Source of the DNA: Campylorhamphus procurvoides
Lineage: Eukaryota; Chordata; Aves; Passeriformes; Dendrocolaptidae
NCBI GenBank assembly: GCA_013396655.1
Contig: WBMV01006675.1
Span: forward strand, 817,031-881,030
Length of the DNA: 64,000 nt
Reading direction: 5' to 3'
Part shown: in pieces, positions 48,967 through 63,250 of the stretch
How the letters are laid out: each line of letters begins with the position of its first letter
Numbering within the stretch: position 1 is the first letter of the stretch
The notes under the pieces: generated by a model
Seen by the model: the letters and a program-made list of their open reading frames with translations, nothing else
Told to the model about the DNA's origin: nothing
The model's database searches: none
Position numbers and translations under genes: made by a program

Positions 48967-49709
48967 TTGTCCCCAGGATATGTTCATGACATTGTCTCAT
49001 ATGTAATAAATACACAACTTCTTGAACTGATATACAAGTAGAGATTGACTGCAAAGTGATTGTCTATGAAATCCATGCCCAGCAGGCCCTTCCTGTGATA
49101 CAGAAATACAGGTACCACGTACTGCAGCTGTACTGATTATCCAGTCAGAGAAGTTCTTGCTTGGTTGAAAGAACGGTTGGATTAGGTCTGTGATGACAAA
49201 TCACTGTCACCCTGCAAAAATGAGAACCTGGAAGTGCAATAGATATGAGAAGCATATAATGCAAATCCTTGAATGGCAATAGGATGGTTTAGAAAGCTAG
49301 AAAATTAGTACCAATCAATGCATTATATTACATTTTTCTTTACAAAATGTATTTTCAGAGGAATATGGACTCTGACTAAACTTTCTGAAGCAACTACACC
49401 ACCTGGGGAATAGTGATGTAATTAGCAAATGTGCATCTGGATACTCAGATGCTAACAAATTATGTTGATGTTATTGATGATATTAATGCTAATTGCTGCC
49501 TTACCACACCAATCACTGTATTTTAATATTCTTTTTCCAATTCATTCTAAAGCAAAAGAGAATGAACATTTGTACTTGGCCTTTATAGATGATTGAATAG
49601 TTTCTGGCCCAAGAATACCATGTACAAAGCTTGTAATTTGCTTAGTGAGTGTAAAGGCTTTTATTCTGGGGACACAGAAACCATCTTTTTCTCCTTTAAT
49701 GGGCAGGGT

Positions 49710-49735
49710 ATTCACATTTCCAATTCACATTTCCA
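49710..49735 (+). repeat. 13-bp perfect tandem duplication
   Basis: attcacatttcca occurs twice with no spacer (49710-49722, 49723-49735). Confidence 0.9.
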
Positions 49736-52700
49736 ATACAAGGTCTTCAAATTAAAGCCTTAAGGTGAAGCAAAGTTTAGTGCAGAACTCAGAATTAATT
49801 ATGGCAAACACCATTCTGCTTCATAACCATGAAGTACTTGTGAGACAAGTCCTCATAGTTTAATTATATGAACCAGGCCCAAGTAAAAATCAGAAAACTG
49901 CCAGATGACAATGCTTGTAATTTAATCCCTCATTTTAAAATTAAATGTAAATCAAAGTGAATACTGAGTGTTTTCATTTTGTGAAGAACTTACTCTCTCA
50001 GTCCTATCAATTCTCTTTTAATGGCTGTGTTGAGATGGTTTGTATCTCACCCTGTTTCAAGAAAGGGAAGAATACTTATCACAGCAAAACATCATAAACC
50101 AATGTGACTGCTTGCTCTTTTGCTTTTTATATCCACTAATTTGACATAGTCCTTCTTGCAACATTAGCACAGGAAAGATTTGAGAAATAGATAGGGGTAA
50201 TGATTACAGCCTTGTATTGTTCCATTCTAGACTAACATAGGTAAAGTAAAATAAACCACAATTCATCAAAGTTCAGTATTTTTATTGGAAACCACAGGGA
50301 TCTATTTATTGCATTCAGGAAAGATATCTTATGAACTCTTGTGATGTTAGATAATCCCAGCTATGTCAAGAACTCTCTTTCTTTTATCATGAAAAAAAAG
50401 GCAATATGTATTATATATATTATATATTCATAGACTATCTTACCAGTCAGTGTTACTGTTCAAGACCTCAAAACATTTAAGTTTACTAAAACTTTGATTT
50501 TCCTGCACTGAAGCGAACACCTACTACAGTAGTTTATGCAGTTTTCTCACACAATCTGTGACAGACTAAAAGAGAAATCTGAAACACCTATGGCTCCCAG
50601 CCACCCAGAGATGTCTTCCCCTGAGGCACAGATATCTAATCCTTTTGTCAATCAGCTGCTACACTTTTCAGCCTGATATATTGTGGTTCATGATGGGATG
50701 AGACATACCTGGTCCAGCAGTGGCAGTGTCCAGAAGTGGGTAAGGCAGACAGCTGGGGGAAGGAATAGTTTCAGCTGATTACAGCACATAGGATTGTCAG
50801 ACACCTAATAATACACACACATTCTATACCCTTATCATACTACCACCAAAGCAATAACACCCTCTCTAAAGCAGCAAAGCCAGGGCTTGGTCCTGTGTCC
50901 CACAAGTGTATACAGGGCCAGTGATCTGTAAGGCAGGAGCAATGCATAGCTGGAGGTGGGGTCTGTGCTGTGTGGTGACAGGCTCTACCTGACTGCCAGC
51001 ACTTTGCCAATTCATTAAGTTCAGCAACCAGTTCTCTGAAAACAATGGGTTTCTACCATTGTGCATGTAGCTGGAGGTTTTTTTCCCCAAGTAAACATGG
51101 GGTTAAGGAAAAAAAATAGTAAGGGAGACTCCTATGATTTTCTTAGTCAAAACTCACATTAGAATGTTAACTACAGCATTCACTTAACTCATCCAAGTGA
51201 ATGAGAATCAAGCCAATTTATGGGACTCAAGAACATAAAGAGTCACATGGGGGATCACTATGACAGTGTTTTCTACTTCCCACCAAGCCACAAATACCCC
51301 TGGAGGAGGTAGGCATTTTAGGATATTTTGTAGAGTTTTTCTTGAAGGCCTTGATTCTCAGCCACAAACTTCGAGCAATCAGTGGGAATTAGCACATATC
51401 CTGAGACACTGAAAAGCAATCCTTTCCATCTTCTGCCAGAGCAAAACTGACTATTCTACTCATGTTTAAACACAGTTTTAAAACATTTTAGCCATATTTG
51501 GATCAAGACTGGAGAAAAGACATGAGACAGCTCAAGTTTAATCTGGATTGCCCCTCAACTTTCACCACAAAACTTTATTACATTTCACTGATGAACTTTA
51601 ATGTTGAACTTCAGTTACTTTACACAACAGGAAATTTAAAAGTGTGGAAGATGAAGCAGAATTCTAATAAAACATTACTGAGATACAGAGGAAGCCTAAT
51701 AACTTTTGATTTGTACTTCACCAATAAATAGGTCAATGAATAATGATTTTTTTTTCAGTTTTAGATAAAACAAGTAATTAAGTCTAATTAATTCTGTCTT
51801 TTTAAACTAGAGTGGAATTACAGTAAGTTAGCTGCATAACTTCAGGAACCCAAATCATAAAATACACCCTGAAAAGAAACCCAATCCTTTTCATCCTTGC
51901 ATCAGTGATACTATTTCATACTGCAGTAAGGAAAAGGTTTGAATTAGATAACTAGAAGCTGCAAAACAGTAGTCAAAGACAATGTTTAGGAATTCCTAAA
52001 TGATTCAATTTCTGTTCCTAGTTCTAAATATCGCTTTGAACTTAAAAGAATCTCTTAGGTTCTGTGTTTGTCCCACATGTAATATCAAAATAAACACACT
52101 CAGCTAACTAATGAATATTTCTGGGATCAGTTCCCCTGCTTCTTATGCTATGTTTAAGTCCAGAGAGCAAAGTATTACCTTAATCTGCAAAATGGCAAGT
52201 TTTCTTAATTTAGTTCACAAAGTTAACCACTAGTCCCCCTGTGAATGAAGTGTCAAGATCTTTCAAGCCTTATAAATTGCTTGATCATTCACAGGGTGTT
52301 TCAGTTATAGAACCTTATTTTGTTCCTTTTTATGAGTCATTGTATTTTTCAGTGAGGAAGTGTTTAGCCGCAGCATATGAGAATAGCTATCATATTTGGA
52401 GCAGATAAGAACAGCACGTACTTAGTATCAGTTTTCCCTTTGTCCTCACATGCTCTGAGCACAGGAGATTGTCAATGGAGATTGTCTGAAAAGGAATGCT
52501 CCCCCTTTCAGTAGGACAGCAAACAAGACAGCACACACAGGCATTTGTGGTTGTGATGCTCTCTCAAGACAGGGAAACTACACAGCAAACAAGCCACTGC
52601 CTATTTGCTCCCATTTTCAAAGTGCCATGTCCTGCTTTATCCAAACTTCACCTGAGCACTAGCGTGCAATGTATCAAACTACTCCTTGCAGCCCTTTGCC

Positions 52701-55700
52701 TCAGAAAATGTGACCAGTTCTGCTGCCCAGGATACTGAAATTTTTAGAGTCTAGGCCTCTCAGAATACTTAAATAGGAGACACACATGAGTTATTTATCT
52801 TTTCTCATGGACAAACAGATTTTTTCCCCAAAGTTTGTTAGTTGGCTGTGAAAAACCACAATGAAGTTGCATATGACTACTGAAGTCCTGCTCACAGGGT
52901 GTGTATAGCCTAAAGGGAATTCAAACTTTATCAAAGGCAGTAAACACAGCCACACGTTTTGGCCTGTATATTAACCCAGCTTTTCAACCATGTTATAATT
53001 CAACTGAGCTCGTGCAATTCAAAGAAAATAAAAACCAAACTCCACTCACAGCATATGTCTCTCAACTTAGTCTAAGCTCTTTGGCTTTCATTGTGATCTT
53101 TAATTCACTAACTACTTTGCGGGGGATATTTTGCTTAAGAAATCTGTAATCAGTTGCAACACACCATTTCTCTCATCTATTTCACTTCCTTGTGCCAGAC
53201 AAGGGAAGTTAATTATCACCTTCTTGCACTTTATGGATTGAGTTTACTGTCTCAGTTCAAATGAAATCCACCACAGAAAGACATCATAGCTCTAAATTAC
53301 TCATGTTCATTGTTCCATTGAGGAATGAGTATACTGGAACCTCTACTATCTGTGACAATTGATGGCAAAATCACACTCAAGGGAAGCTTGATTTTCCTTC
53401 ATGAAGCAAGTAAAAGTGGACTAATAGTCATTGGTAATTCTAGTTCATAATTCATGCATCAGCAACAAAACACAGGCCTTCAAAACATAGCATTGAAAGA
53501 ACTTAAAGTCTGAAATCGGTTTGAAGACTAATTCAGTTTAGAATTAATACTTCCAAGAGACATAGATAAAGTTTGTTGGATGATTTGTCAACTATTCTGA
53601 GAAAAACTTCCCCTTGGAATTTCTGAAAAAAAAATGTTTCATCAAGGAGTTTCCTGAAAGTTTGCATGCACAGATAAAAACTGTGGTCTCTCTTCTAGAA
53701 AGGTTCTGGGTTAGGCTTAGGGTTATAATGTAATAATGTAGAAGAAACAACTCATTATGTAATAATGACATTGGTGGTTTCAGTTTGAACTAAATCACAG
53801 ATGTGATTAATATGACACTGTCTTGGCAGAGAAAAACATTGAGAGAGAGACAGCAGAATAATCATCTCTAATTAAATGCAATGCTGTAGGAGCTTTAGAA
53901 AACTCATCTTAAAAACAAACAAAAACTAGGAGGCCTTGAAAGAGCTTCATTAAGATGCATATAAGATTACCTGGAAAGAAATTCTTATAAACTCCTTTTC
54001 TTCTGCTTTCTAATGCATATATTTTGACAACTATTTCATCTGTACTTTACAGCACAGAAATGTACTCTATCCAGAAAATATCCTAAGAAAACAATAGCTG
54101 TGTCTAGCATCTTGGACAGATATAAAAGCTGTTCCTTGCAAGCTTCATGGAAACACAATGTTGTTTATTATACACTTCTAAAATTACTTTCAGCTTTTTT
54201 GCTTGCATGAAAAATGCATGAGTGTGCAAAGACATACAGAAAACTGCAGAATGCAAAAGTATCTGACCAGATTTTTGGGGGAGGGGAGGTTGGTGGGTTT
54301 GGCTTTTTTTTATGATTTTTTTTTCAGCTCAGTAATCCTGCTTAAGTCAAATGAAACTTTTGAATTAAAAGAGGGTCTTTTAATTTCAACAGTTTCAGCT
54401 AACTGGAAATAATGTTATGCCTAAGGAATACTGAAAAATACAACCACTTGTTAGGAGACAAAGAGCAAATCCAGTTCTGATTGCTACTAATTTGTGCGGT
54501 CTCCAGTCCAGTTCCCACTGGACACATGTTCAAGCCAGAAAAAGAACACCCTGTCATAACCAGTATTCTTGTTCACAATTTCAGGAAAGTGTACAAGATT
54601 GAATAGGTGCAGGAAATTCTGAATTTAAGCCCTACACTAATAAACAGTTTCTGTATTGGGGCAATGTGGGCGTATTACAATGTTGGTCATGAGGTGCATT
54701 TGTTCTGCCTCAAAAATTGTCTCTGTAGAAAAGCCACTCTCAAATTTTAAATGGCTGGTACATAATCCTGAAGAATCACTAGTCCTCAAAAGAAAACTAT
54801 TTTTTTTAGACCCTATATCAGCAACAGCAAAAGAAGATTTTGGGTACAGCATGTAACCTCATAATACTTTTTTCACCATGTTTTGTGATAATCAGCTTCA
54901 GTTTACTGTTCTTTTGTGAATGACAAGAAAAGAATTACATATTGACATGAAGGACCTTTAGCAGCCCGGAGGAGACACAGAGACTTTGTGTCCTCTGTGA
55001 CAGCAGCAGTCTGGTAAAAGTATGGTGACACATTTGTGACTCCAGTGCTTTGTCAATAGTAACTCTTGCCTGTGACATCTCTGGAAAGAGGAGTTTTAAT
55101 CTCATGGGAGCTTTGAAGCTGCTTTCTAAATCGCACAGTGACTTCTTATGTTGTAAAGCAGCTGTTCATATTACCAAAATAAGGGGAGTACAGTTAGTTT
55201 GTATTTGGAGCCTTAATACATTTTAATTGCCTAAAGATCAATAAATAGATGCCTTAAACCTCTTCATTAAGAGATCTTGAGGAGATTTTATGAGATTTTA
55301 AAACTCCTTATAGCAATTTCTGTGAGCCTCGTCTGACCTTCTCTAAGCAGGCCTGGCTTACAAACTGAGCCTAAACTTTAATTTAGGTTAGGATGGCAAG
55401 AGAAAAAAAAAATCATGAGGAGACCATCAACTTTAAAGTATATTGGCAGCTGTATGTAAAATAAAACAAATCTCTCTTCCTGTACAGGATGTTTCCTTAG
55501 GAATACATTGGGAACAGTTCCACTTCCCAGTCAACAATAAACCAGTCCGAAAAAAGCATACTTGAAAAGAAAGGAAGTTTGCAGCACGGTACATGACGCA
55601 AGCCTGGGTGTAAATGAGAAACTATGAATCACTAATACAATTTGCCATTACTGTTGCTGTAGTGACAGGCCAATGAGTAATTGCAGTGAAATCCCCCAAG

Positions 55701-58700
55701 CCACTCTAAACTTGCAGTGCCTCCGGTTTCATTCTAAGTTCAGAATACAGAGGATCGTCATGGCTGAGCAATCTCGGATCTTCAACATGTGAATCCCTAA
55801 ATATTTGCAAACTAAAAAACATTTCAGTGTTTTCCACAATACCCCCTATATTAAGATGGAGTTTGTAGGTGCAAATACAGTCAGGTAACTTGTTTAATAG
55901 AGTCTATTTTGCACAATGGGTGGTATTTTAAAATATATCCACATGCATCAGCGATTAGCTTACTTTTGTCAAAGCAGATAATAATATTAAGAATTTAATC
56001 ACAATTCAAATCCTTGTTTTCTCTACCCCTGAATAATCTATTCACTAAAAATTTGCCATCGTGTTTCTCAAACAAGTACTCTCTCAGTTATTTATGTGTT
56101 TTCCCCTAAAACAGGGGAATCATGTAGAACTTTACTAAGCATTTTGAATGTTTTCTGTAGTCTGAAGTTCTCACTAAGAAACTGAAGGTTGGAAGGCTTT
56201 AATTTCCTTGGTCATCAAGTTTTCCAGAGAACTACTTGGTTAAAAAAGTGCTCACATACAGCTCCATAGATTTCAAATGCAATCTTAACATTATGTGACT
56301 AATTACATATAATCAAAAAAACACATCCTAAAAATTCTGCTCAGCTTCCATTCCTGATGATTTTATGTTCTGCTAACTCTAATGAATGCTCTACATGAAT
56401 TCTTTTGCTATCAGAATCATAGCTAACAACTCTTCTGTCTTCCCACCACATCTCTGGTGGCAGCTAATGATGTAAAGCATAAGGTGCCTCAATGGCACTA
56501 TCTAGCTAATAAGCAAACTGTCAGGCAGTCTCTTGCCAGATTTTTAATCACAAAGGAAGCATAATATTGTTGATACTTGGTTGTGCCACACCATATGCCC
56601 AAAAAGCTGGAAAACATGGCATTTCACACTAGGAAGGAGTTTGGGCTTTGGTATTTTTGCTCACTACAGGGAAGTCAACTGTGTCAGCAGGGGATTAAAA
56701 ATGTGTAAATCCACACAAATGGATAGAACTGCCACTTGTCAGTGTCTAAAAGCATGCAGAGTCAAATAGTTGAACATAGCTGAACAGGAAGGCATACTAT
56801 AAAAAGTTTTATTACTGAATAAAAATTGCATAATACATTTTACAATACTTGATTACAACCTAAACTCTATTTTTTCTAGGCATAAAAATCACCAGATAAG
56901 TAAGGAATAGTCCCAGGCATTCTACTGCCATACTGAAAAGCCTGAAAATACATTTTTAAACACAAACCTGGGAAATTGTTGTGCACCATTCATACTTACC
57001 TCCACAGAAAGACTGAATGAGATCTTGAACATTTATGTATTTAATAATTTGAAAGTAGCAGAGTTACCATGTCTTCTGGTTTAAAGTAGCTGTAGATGTA
57101 GTTGGTTATTACTGATGTACATATACAACTTCATATAGAAGTATAAAATTTTGATTCCTCCTTGCTTGTGTGCTGTAGTTCTACTATCTCATCTGAAAGG
57201 TTACATCTCTTGTCTACAAGCAGGCATGATTTCTAAACGACTGTTCCAGTTCCCTTGCAACAAACCTCTCATGGAGAGCCTTGCTGAAACATTTTTAAGT
57301 ATAGCAATAAGACTACACATATGAGCAAAAAATTAGCTGGCTCCTGGACCAAAATGTTGTGTTACAAACCTCAATCAAAGTAAGTAAAATAGCAATAAAC
57401 AGGATATAACTGGTGTCAATATTTATTCCAAAATAGAAGTCATTTTCATAGGCAGCGATGTTCATCCTGGTAAGTATTCTCTGTGTGCTAATTAAATTTA
57501 CCCAAGTGATGCAAAGTTAAAAAAACACAAAGTGTAACAATTTCTGTTGGGCTGTAGAAAGCAATGTATTAAGTGATATACAGCAGTACCTTTTATCTAA
57601 AGATCTGAGTGTAGCCTGGAATAATTAAACAAGTCTCATATTAGTACCTTGTGCTTGTTATTTCCTCCTAGCTCAGTATGAATTAAGCACCTTTTCATCT
57701 TTGGAAAGTCTTTCTCTGAAGGGTTAAATGATGAATTATTATGAGTTAATAATGAACCTGCATTGTACAGGTTGCCATTAGAAACAGAAATCTGACAAAT
57801 TCTGTCAGAAAGATTTCTTAGTTTCCTGTGACAAGAAGGACAGATTTAAAAAGAAAATACCTACAGACACATTGTTATTAATCCAAGTCCTCATCAGGAA
57901 CACAAGTCTTTATATGTGTTCAGTATCCTGCAGATCACTATGAAAAAGTGAGCTGCTGTAGAGCCTTTGCAAACTGACAGCTGAAAAATTTCAGCCATGT
58001 AGTTTAGATGGCTAGAAGGAAGTAATGGGTAGCAAATTCTTTAAAAACTTAATCTGTCTTGTAAGTTTGAAATATGCGATATGTGACAATGACACATAGA
58101 GCAAATTGGTACTGAGAAATATTGCAGCATGTCCTCTATCCTCTAAGTCAATTCATGTAGGCAACTAAATGTTAATGTGCACTTTTTAAAATTTTTATTT
58201 TGGTGTTGAGTTCATAAAGTATCTTCCCTCCCCAATTCCACCTGTCCTCATTTGACAAGTGAAGCAAGTAGCCAGCTTTTACATGTCCTCAAGGACTGAA
58301 ATGTTTTCTATATCAATACAGATTTCCCCCAGGTAAAGAGGCTATTGGCCAAATGTAGGACTTACAGATATTGTTACTCACAAACTCTTCCAAACTTTAT
58401 TTGACAGTCACATGGTGAAGAAAGGATAGCCAGTGCCTGCTGTGTGCTCTCTGCTATATAAGAAATGGGTTTTGTTGCATTTCTGAATGAATCACTTTTA
58501 GGAGAGTCGGCAGGGAACCAATTTCAGCATTGTGTATGATGTCTTTGCAGCCTGTCTTCTGCATCACAGCAGAATCAAACACATGCCTACTTGGTTTGCT
58601 CTTCATGATACTGAGTGCATGCACCTATGCCTGTTTATGAATCTCTATTGGCCACTGGATTTGGAATTTGTCTTTGTTATTGTCATTTAATTACAACTAC

Positions 58701-59814
58701 TTTTGCTGTAAACTCTGTCAGCATGAAGAAATATTTCAATTGTGGCACTTCTTGCTTTCCTAAATCCACTAAATACTTTCTCTTGGTATAAACATCAGAC
58801 TTCCCTACAGTCTGGGTTACACCAGACAATTCTTTACAAACGATATTTGTAGAGACTGAAGACTGCAATTCATATACAAATGAATCTTGGAATGAAACAG
58901 AATAGAAAAAGAAGAGAAGCAGGGAAGTCTAGCTGATGTTCTAGCTCAGGCACCATGTCTTAATGTGGAAGTCTGAAAATAAAACCAAGAAACAAAACAA
59001 AGAACATGGATACTATCATATGGGGTCCATGTTACACACAATATATGTGCCAGATTTATATGTCATGCAAACATACAGACATAAAACAAACATGACCTTC
59101 TTCTTTTCTCTACCAGCTTCATATGCTCAGATCACTAATCTCACCTGCAAGTTACAGATGGAGGGGGTCTCCAAGTGGAAATGTAAAGAAACACAAAGAG
59201 CATTCTGTGAATGCTGTGTGTGGCACCACAGGTGTTGCAAGGACTAAAAGGGATAAAAATGCTTCCTTTCGTATGCACTTCTTTGAAGATTCCTTCCCAT
59301 GGAATTGAAGAACCTGTGTATCAATTTTGTTAAACAATAAAAACCAAACAAACAACAGAAAAACCAGGGAGGATTAAGAAATAGTTCTGCTTTTTTCCTC
59401 AGGTGCAATCTATGGTCTAACAGAAAATATTACATCTCCCTAAAGAATTGACTTTATCATCTCCTGAGACTATGAGAGCCACTTACACAAACATTATTCT
59501 AAAAGATTAAGTGTTACAGAGGCAGAGTTTGAGAACTGTGGAACCCACAGTTCGGGTGAAAAGTCACAGTCCAGGTTAGCTGCTGGCTGGAAGGCATTTT
59601 GTGACATGAAGGAAAATAAGCCTTCTCTCATAAAAGCAGAACTGTTTTCAGTCCTTCCATTCTCACCAGCAGACCAGTCCTGTATCTCTTTAATTTACCC
59701 CTCAGCTCCCAGTCACGCAGGCCAAATCACCAATCATCAGTACTCTAGAGTAACAAAGCATCTTAGACAAGAAGAACGTTGGGACCTTGAACACAGAAAT
59801 AAAATCAAGATGTA

Positions 59815-59932
59815 GATGTGGCACTTAAGGATGAGTTTCAATCGTGAAGTTGGCAGTGTTGGGTTAACAGTTGGACTCAATAATCTTAGAGGTCTTTCCC
59901 AACTGAAATGATTCTATAATTCTACGATTCTA
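59815..59932 (+). mobile_element. CR1 LINE 3' end
   Basis: Reads 'gttaacagttggactcaata', 'atcttagaggtctttcccaa' and the tail tgattctataattctacgattcta, a well-preserved CR1 terminus. It is the same 3' type as the copy at 15441-16260. Confidence 0.9.
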
Positions 59933-62662
59933 AGAAAAAATAAACCAGCATGCAATTTTTTTTGGCCCATCATATAATTTTCACTCACATAGTGTTCTGC
60001 TTTATGAATGTAGATTGGAAATACCACTGCCACTTTAAACATGGTGCCAGTTTGAAAAAAACATGCTCTGAATTTTTATATATGATTTAAAGATATTTTA
60101 CACAGGCACACTAGTTTAAGGGTGCCTTGCAATAAATTAGAATCACACTGTAACCATTTATAAATATATTCAGTTAATGTGTAAAGAAATTGATGTACTC
60201 ACACAGCAATGGAAAAAAAAAGGCTTAAATGGAACTGAACTGATCTGAATATTCGGCCATAAAAAATGCAAATGAAACAAGATAAAAAAGAAGAGGAGGT
60301 AAAGTCAGAGTAAATGAAACCTAAATAACATGTTTAGAATTTACAGGAAAACCTAAGAGCTAATATTTGATAAAACATATAGGCTAGAAAATTAAAACAC
60401 ATAAGCCAAATAATCTATAGTTGCACATGCTTAATACTAAAGCACAAGCATAATTGCGCTGGTAAATCCGCTGCATTTTACAGGCTTGGGCCTCTAATGT
60501 GCTACGACAAACACACATCTGTTTCAGTGTCTTGTCAGTCATCATTTCTGACAATTATGACAGTGTTTCACTCTCCCATGTCTCCCACAGCCTCTCCGTG
60601 TCTCTGTTGGCATCCTGGTGCATCAGCTCACTTCACCTTCTGACTTACGAAGTCTCTCATATTTTCATTCAAATATCTCCCTTCTTAAGCTAATGAGCAA
60701 GATGACTCAACAATAAACACCCCAACAATCTAAAACTGAGTCATTGTGTCTCTAAATATCCAAATCAAATCATTACCTGGTTTATTGCTGAAAATGCTGT
60801 TTTTTTCACCTTCATAATCTCTGTACAGTTTATTATCCTCAATGAGTCATATCTAAAATTTGAAATTTAAGAATTTCCAAATTCTTCCCACTAAATTCTG
60901 TGAGCCTTTCAAATAAAAAAAAAATCCCATTTCTCTGTGTATTAACTAAGGCTTTAAGTTTAGTTTGTTTATGTTGTTTATGTTATTGTTACCATCGCCT
61001 CGGAGATAGTCTTTCTGTTGTCTCATATACATTGAAGATATTGCTTCATTTGTTATATTAAAAAAAAATATTTCAGCATAAGAAGTTGTTTGGCCTAAAA
61101 GACACTGAATACACGTGATTCTAAGTGCAGCTCTTACAGTCCAAGAATCTTCACTCTACAAAGAAAACACAGTACTGTCAAATTTTTAACACTTTTGAAG
61201 AGTAGAATGAAATAAAACATATACCAACTTTCAGACTGGTTTTTGAGCCTAAGTAAGATTTCAAATACTCCAGTCTTCCTTATCACTGCTTTAAAATTAA
61301 TGCATATGTAAAGACACAAATAAATTATGATAAGTTGTGGAGGTAACTTTAACATAGAATAATCTAGCTGAAATCAAGATAATCAATTCTGAAATATTCT
61401 GCTGTGTTAGGAATGTATTTTCAAACTACATTGCAATCTAGTTGAGTGGGAGTTACCAGAATGCTATTAGTACATCAAAGGTAATGCAATAAAGTCAGGT
61501 GAGCTGGAACTACCCACCACAACTCACATAATAGGATATCACTAGAACAGATTTATTTTGAATACTTTATTTTCTTTGCAAAGGTTTCCTCATGCAACAG
61601 CGTTTTTGCACTTGAGCCCAAAGATTTCACACTGATCAGTTAAGAAATCTTTTCTGTTTCTGACAGAATGTAGATTTATTTTCATTGCTACGACTGAAAT
61701 TTACCTATAGTCTAATAGAAAAATTTGTCCTTAGGTTATGACATCACATTTTCTGAATAAGTGAATAGAAGCCCAATTTATACTGGGAACACTGACTCAG
61801 CCTTTAAGTACAGAGGCATGAACTGTTACCTCTGTAATTACCAGCCAACCTCAATCTTTCCTAATTAAAGTTTTCCTCTGGTGGCATGTACTTAAAGCTA
61901 ACCCTTACTTTTTATTCTACAATATATGATTGCAATTGAACCAGTGTAAATTAAATTATATAGTTGTCTGAATACACTCAGCAATTTGATAGAACTTGAT
62001 GAATAACCAAACCAACTTCTTCCCAAAATTTATGTAGCAGCTTCATACTTCCTCATTGCCAGAATAATAACATAACATAAAAACGTATTCAACTTTCATC
62101 AAATTATGAATTCCTCCAAATAAGAAGGAAATATGTAACTTACCTAAACAAGAGCCTCCTAAATCAAAGGTCAATTCCGAAGTGTTCTCCTTTCTTCTAT
62201 AAGGAATTTTAGAAGTCTATTATATAAAAGAATTCTGTCAAAATCAGTTACTAACATAAACAGTATGAAACAAAAAGACACACACTTCAAATTAGATGAA
62301 ATTTATTTCTGAGAATTTATTAAGCAACATTCTTTAGACTAGCATTGCCTAATCTTTGCAGTTTGTTAGAGGTAGCAACACCTATTATGATTGATCCCAA
62401 ATTTCCATCATTAATCACTGGGTTTTGACTTACTTAAAACTATGCCAAATATTAATCACCTGAAGTGAAATTTCCCTGCTTCAGGACAAACTTTTCAACG
62501 ATATTGGTTCAAACATTTCTGAGAACAAAGACTTACATCGTTCTTGGTAAATTGTTCTTGGTTGTACATATGCAGGAAGATGTAGTCATTACTTGCATGA
62601 TCATACAATTTACCACTAAGGACTCATTCAGGGTACAAGGATGGACAATACTTCTTAGGAGA
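59933..62662. other. Unrecognised AT-rich stretch
   Basis: No gene or repeat is recognised. The interval 60450-60700 has slightly more CpG than its surroundings. Confidence 0.45.
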
Positions 62663-63250
62663 TGTCATGTTTTAACTCCAGATGAATGTTAAGCCCCACG
62701 CAGCTGTTCCTCTTCCCCCACCCCTTTCAGAGAAAGACAAAATGCAGAGATAATGGGTTGCAATAACAACTTACTGGAAAGAACAATGAGGTAAGAAAAT
62801 GCGCAGCAACAGCAACAATATTAATATCAGTGTATAAAAGAGGGTGATTCCAAGTAAAATGCTCACCAACTCTGATGCCACACGACCACAGCAGGAACCA
62901 CCCAACCATTCCATCTACCGAGTTTTTTTTCCCAAGCCTGACATAATGAAAAAAAAAAAAACAATGGTGGACAAATCCCCCAGTGAGGATCAGTGCCACC
63001 CCACCACTCCACTCACTGCCAGCTCTCCCAGAAAAGGACAAATGGCAGTGGAACTGCCATGTGGCATCTTTCATTCCCACCCATAGCCACACCCCTTGTT
63101 CTAGGAAATGAGAATCTCTTACTTCTTCTCCCCAGCAATGATGTGGGGGGTACAGAATAACAACTTAGACACACCCATACAGATCCAGGCTCCACTTCCT
63201 CTTGGGTACTTTTTAAAAATAACCCTGTCCCTGGCTGAAACAAGAACAGA
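62663..63250 (-). mobile_element. Probable ERVL-type LTR, minus strand
   Basis: On the minus strand the element ends 'gttaaaacatgaca' at 62663, resembling the LTR ends at 32295 (gaaaccacaaca) and 39695 (aaaactgcaaca). It is preceded by 'gagcggctg'-like 'aacagctgcgtggggctt', a GGGGTGGGGG tract and an ATATTGTTGCTGTTGC-type R region, as in the LTR at 39122. A TATA-like tttata lies on the minus strand at about 62832-62839. The 5' limit (right-hand side, about 63250) is a guess, and no target duplication was identified. No internal viral sequence flanks it. Confidence 0.5.

Larger units (their letters stand above)
48017..59814. other. Long unrecognised stretch
   Basis: Nearly 12 kb without a recognised gene or interspersed repeat. 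Small items seen are a T8G9AG6 homopolymer block (48943-48966), a 13-bp tandem duplicate (49710-49735), short telomere-like units (about 53709-53726) and a CpG-bearing, possibly conserved segment at 55480-55800. Open frames are at most 94 codons and lack motifs. Confidence 0.4.

Noticed and set aside
62844..63086. Open frames on both strands at 62.7-63.2 kb as host exons
   Set aside because: The segment is better explained as U3 and R of a minus-strand LTR, judging from its terminus and R-region composition.
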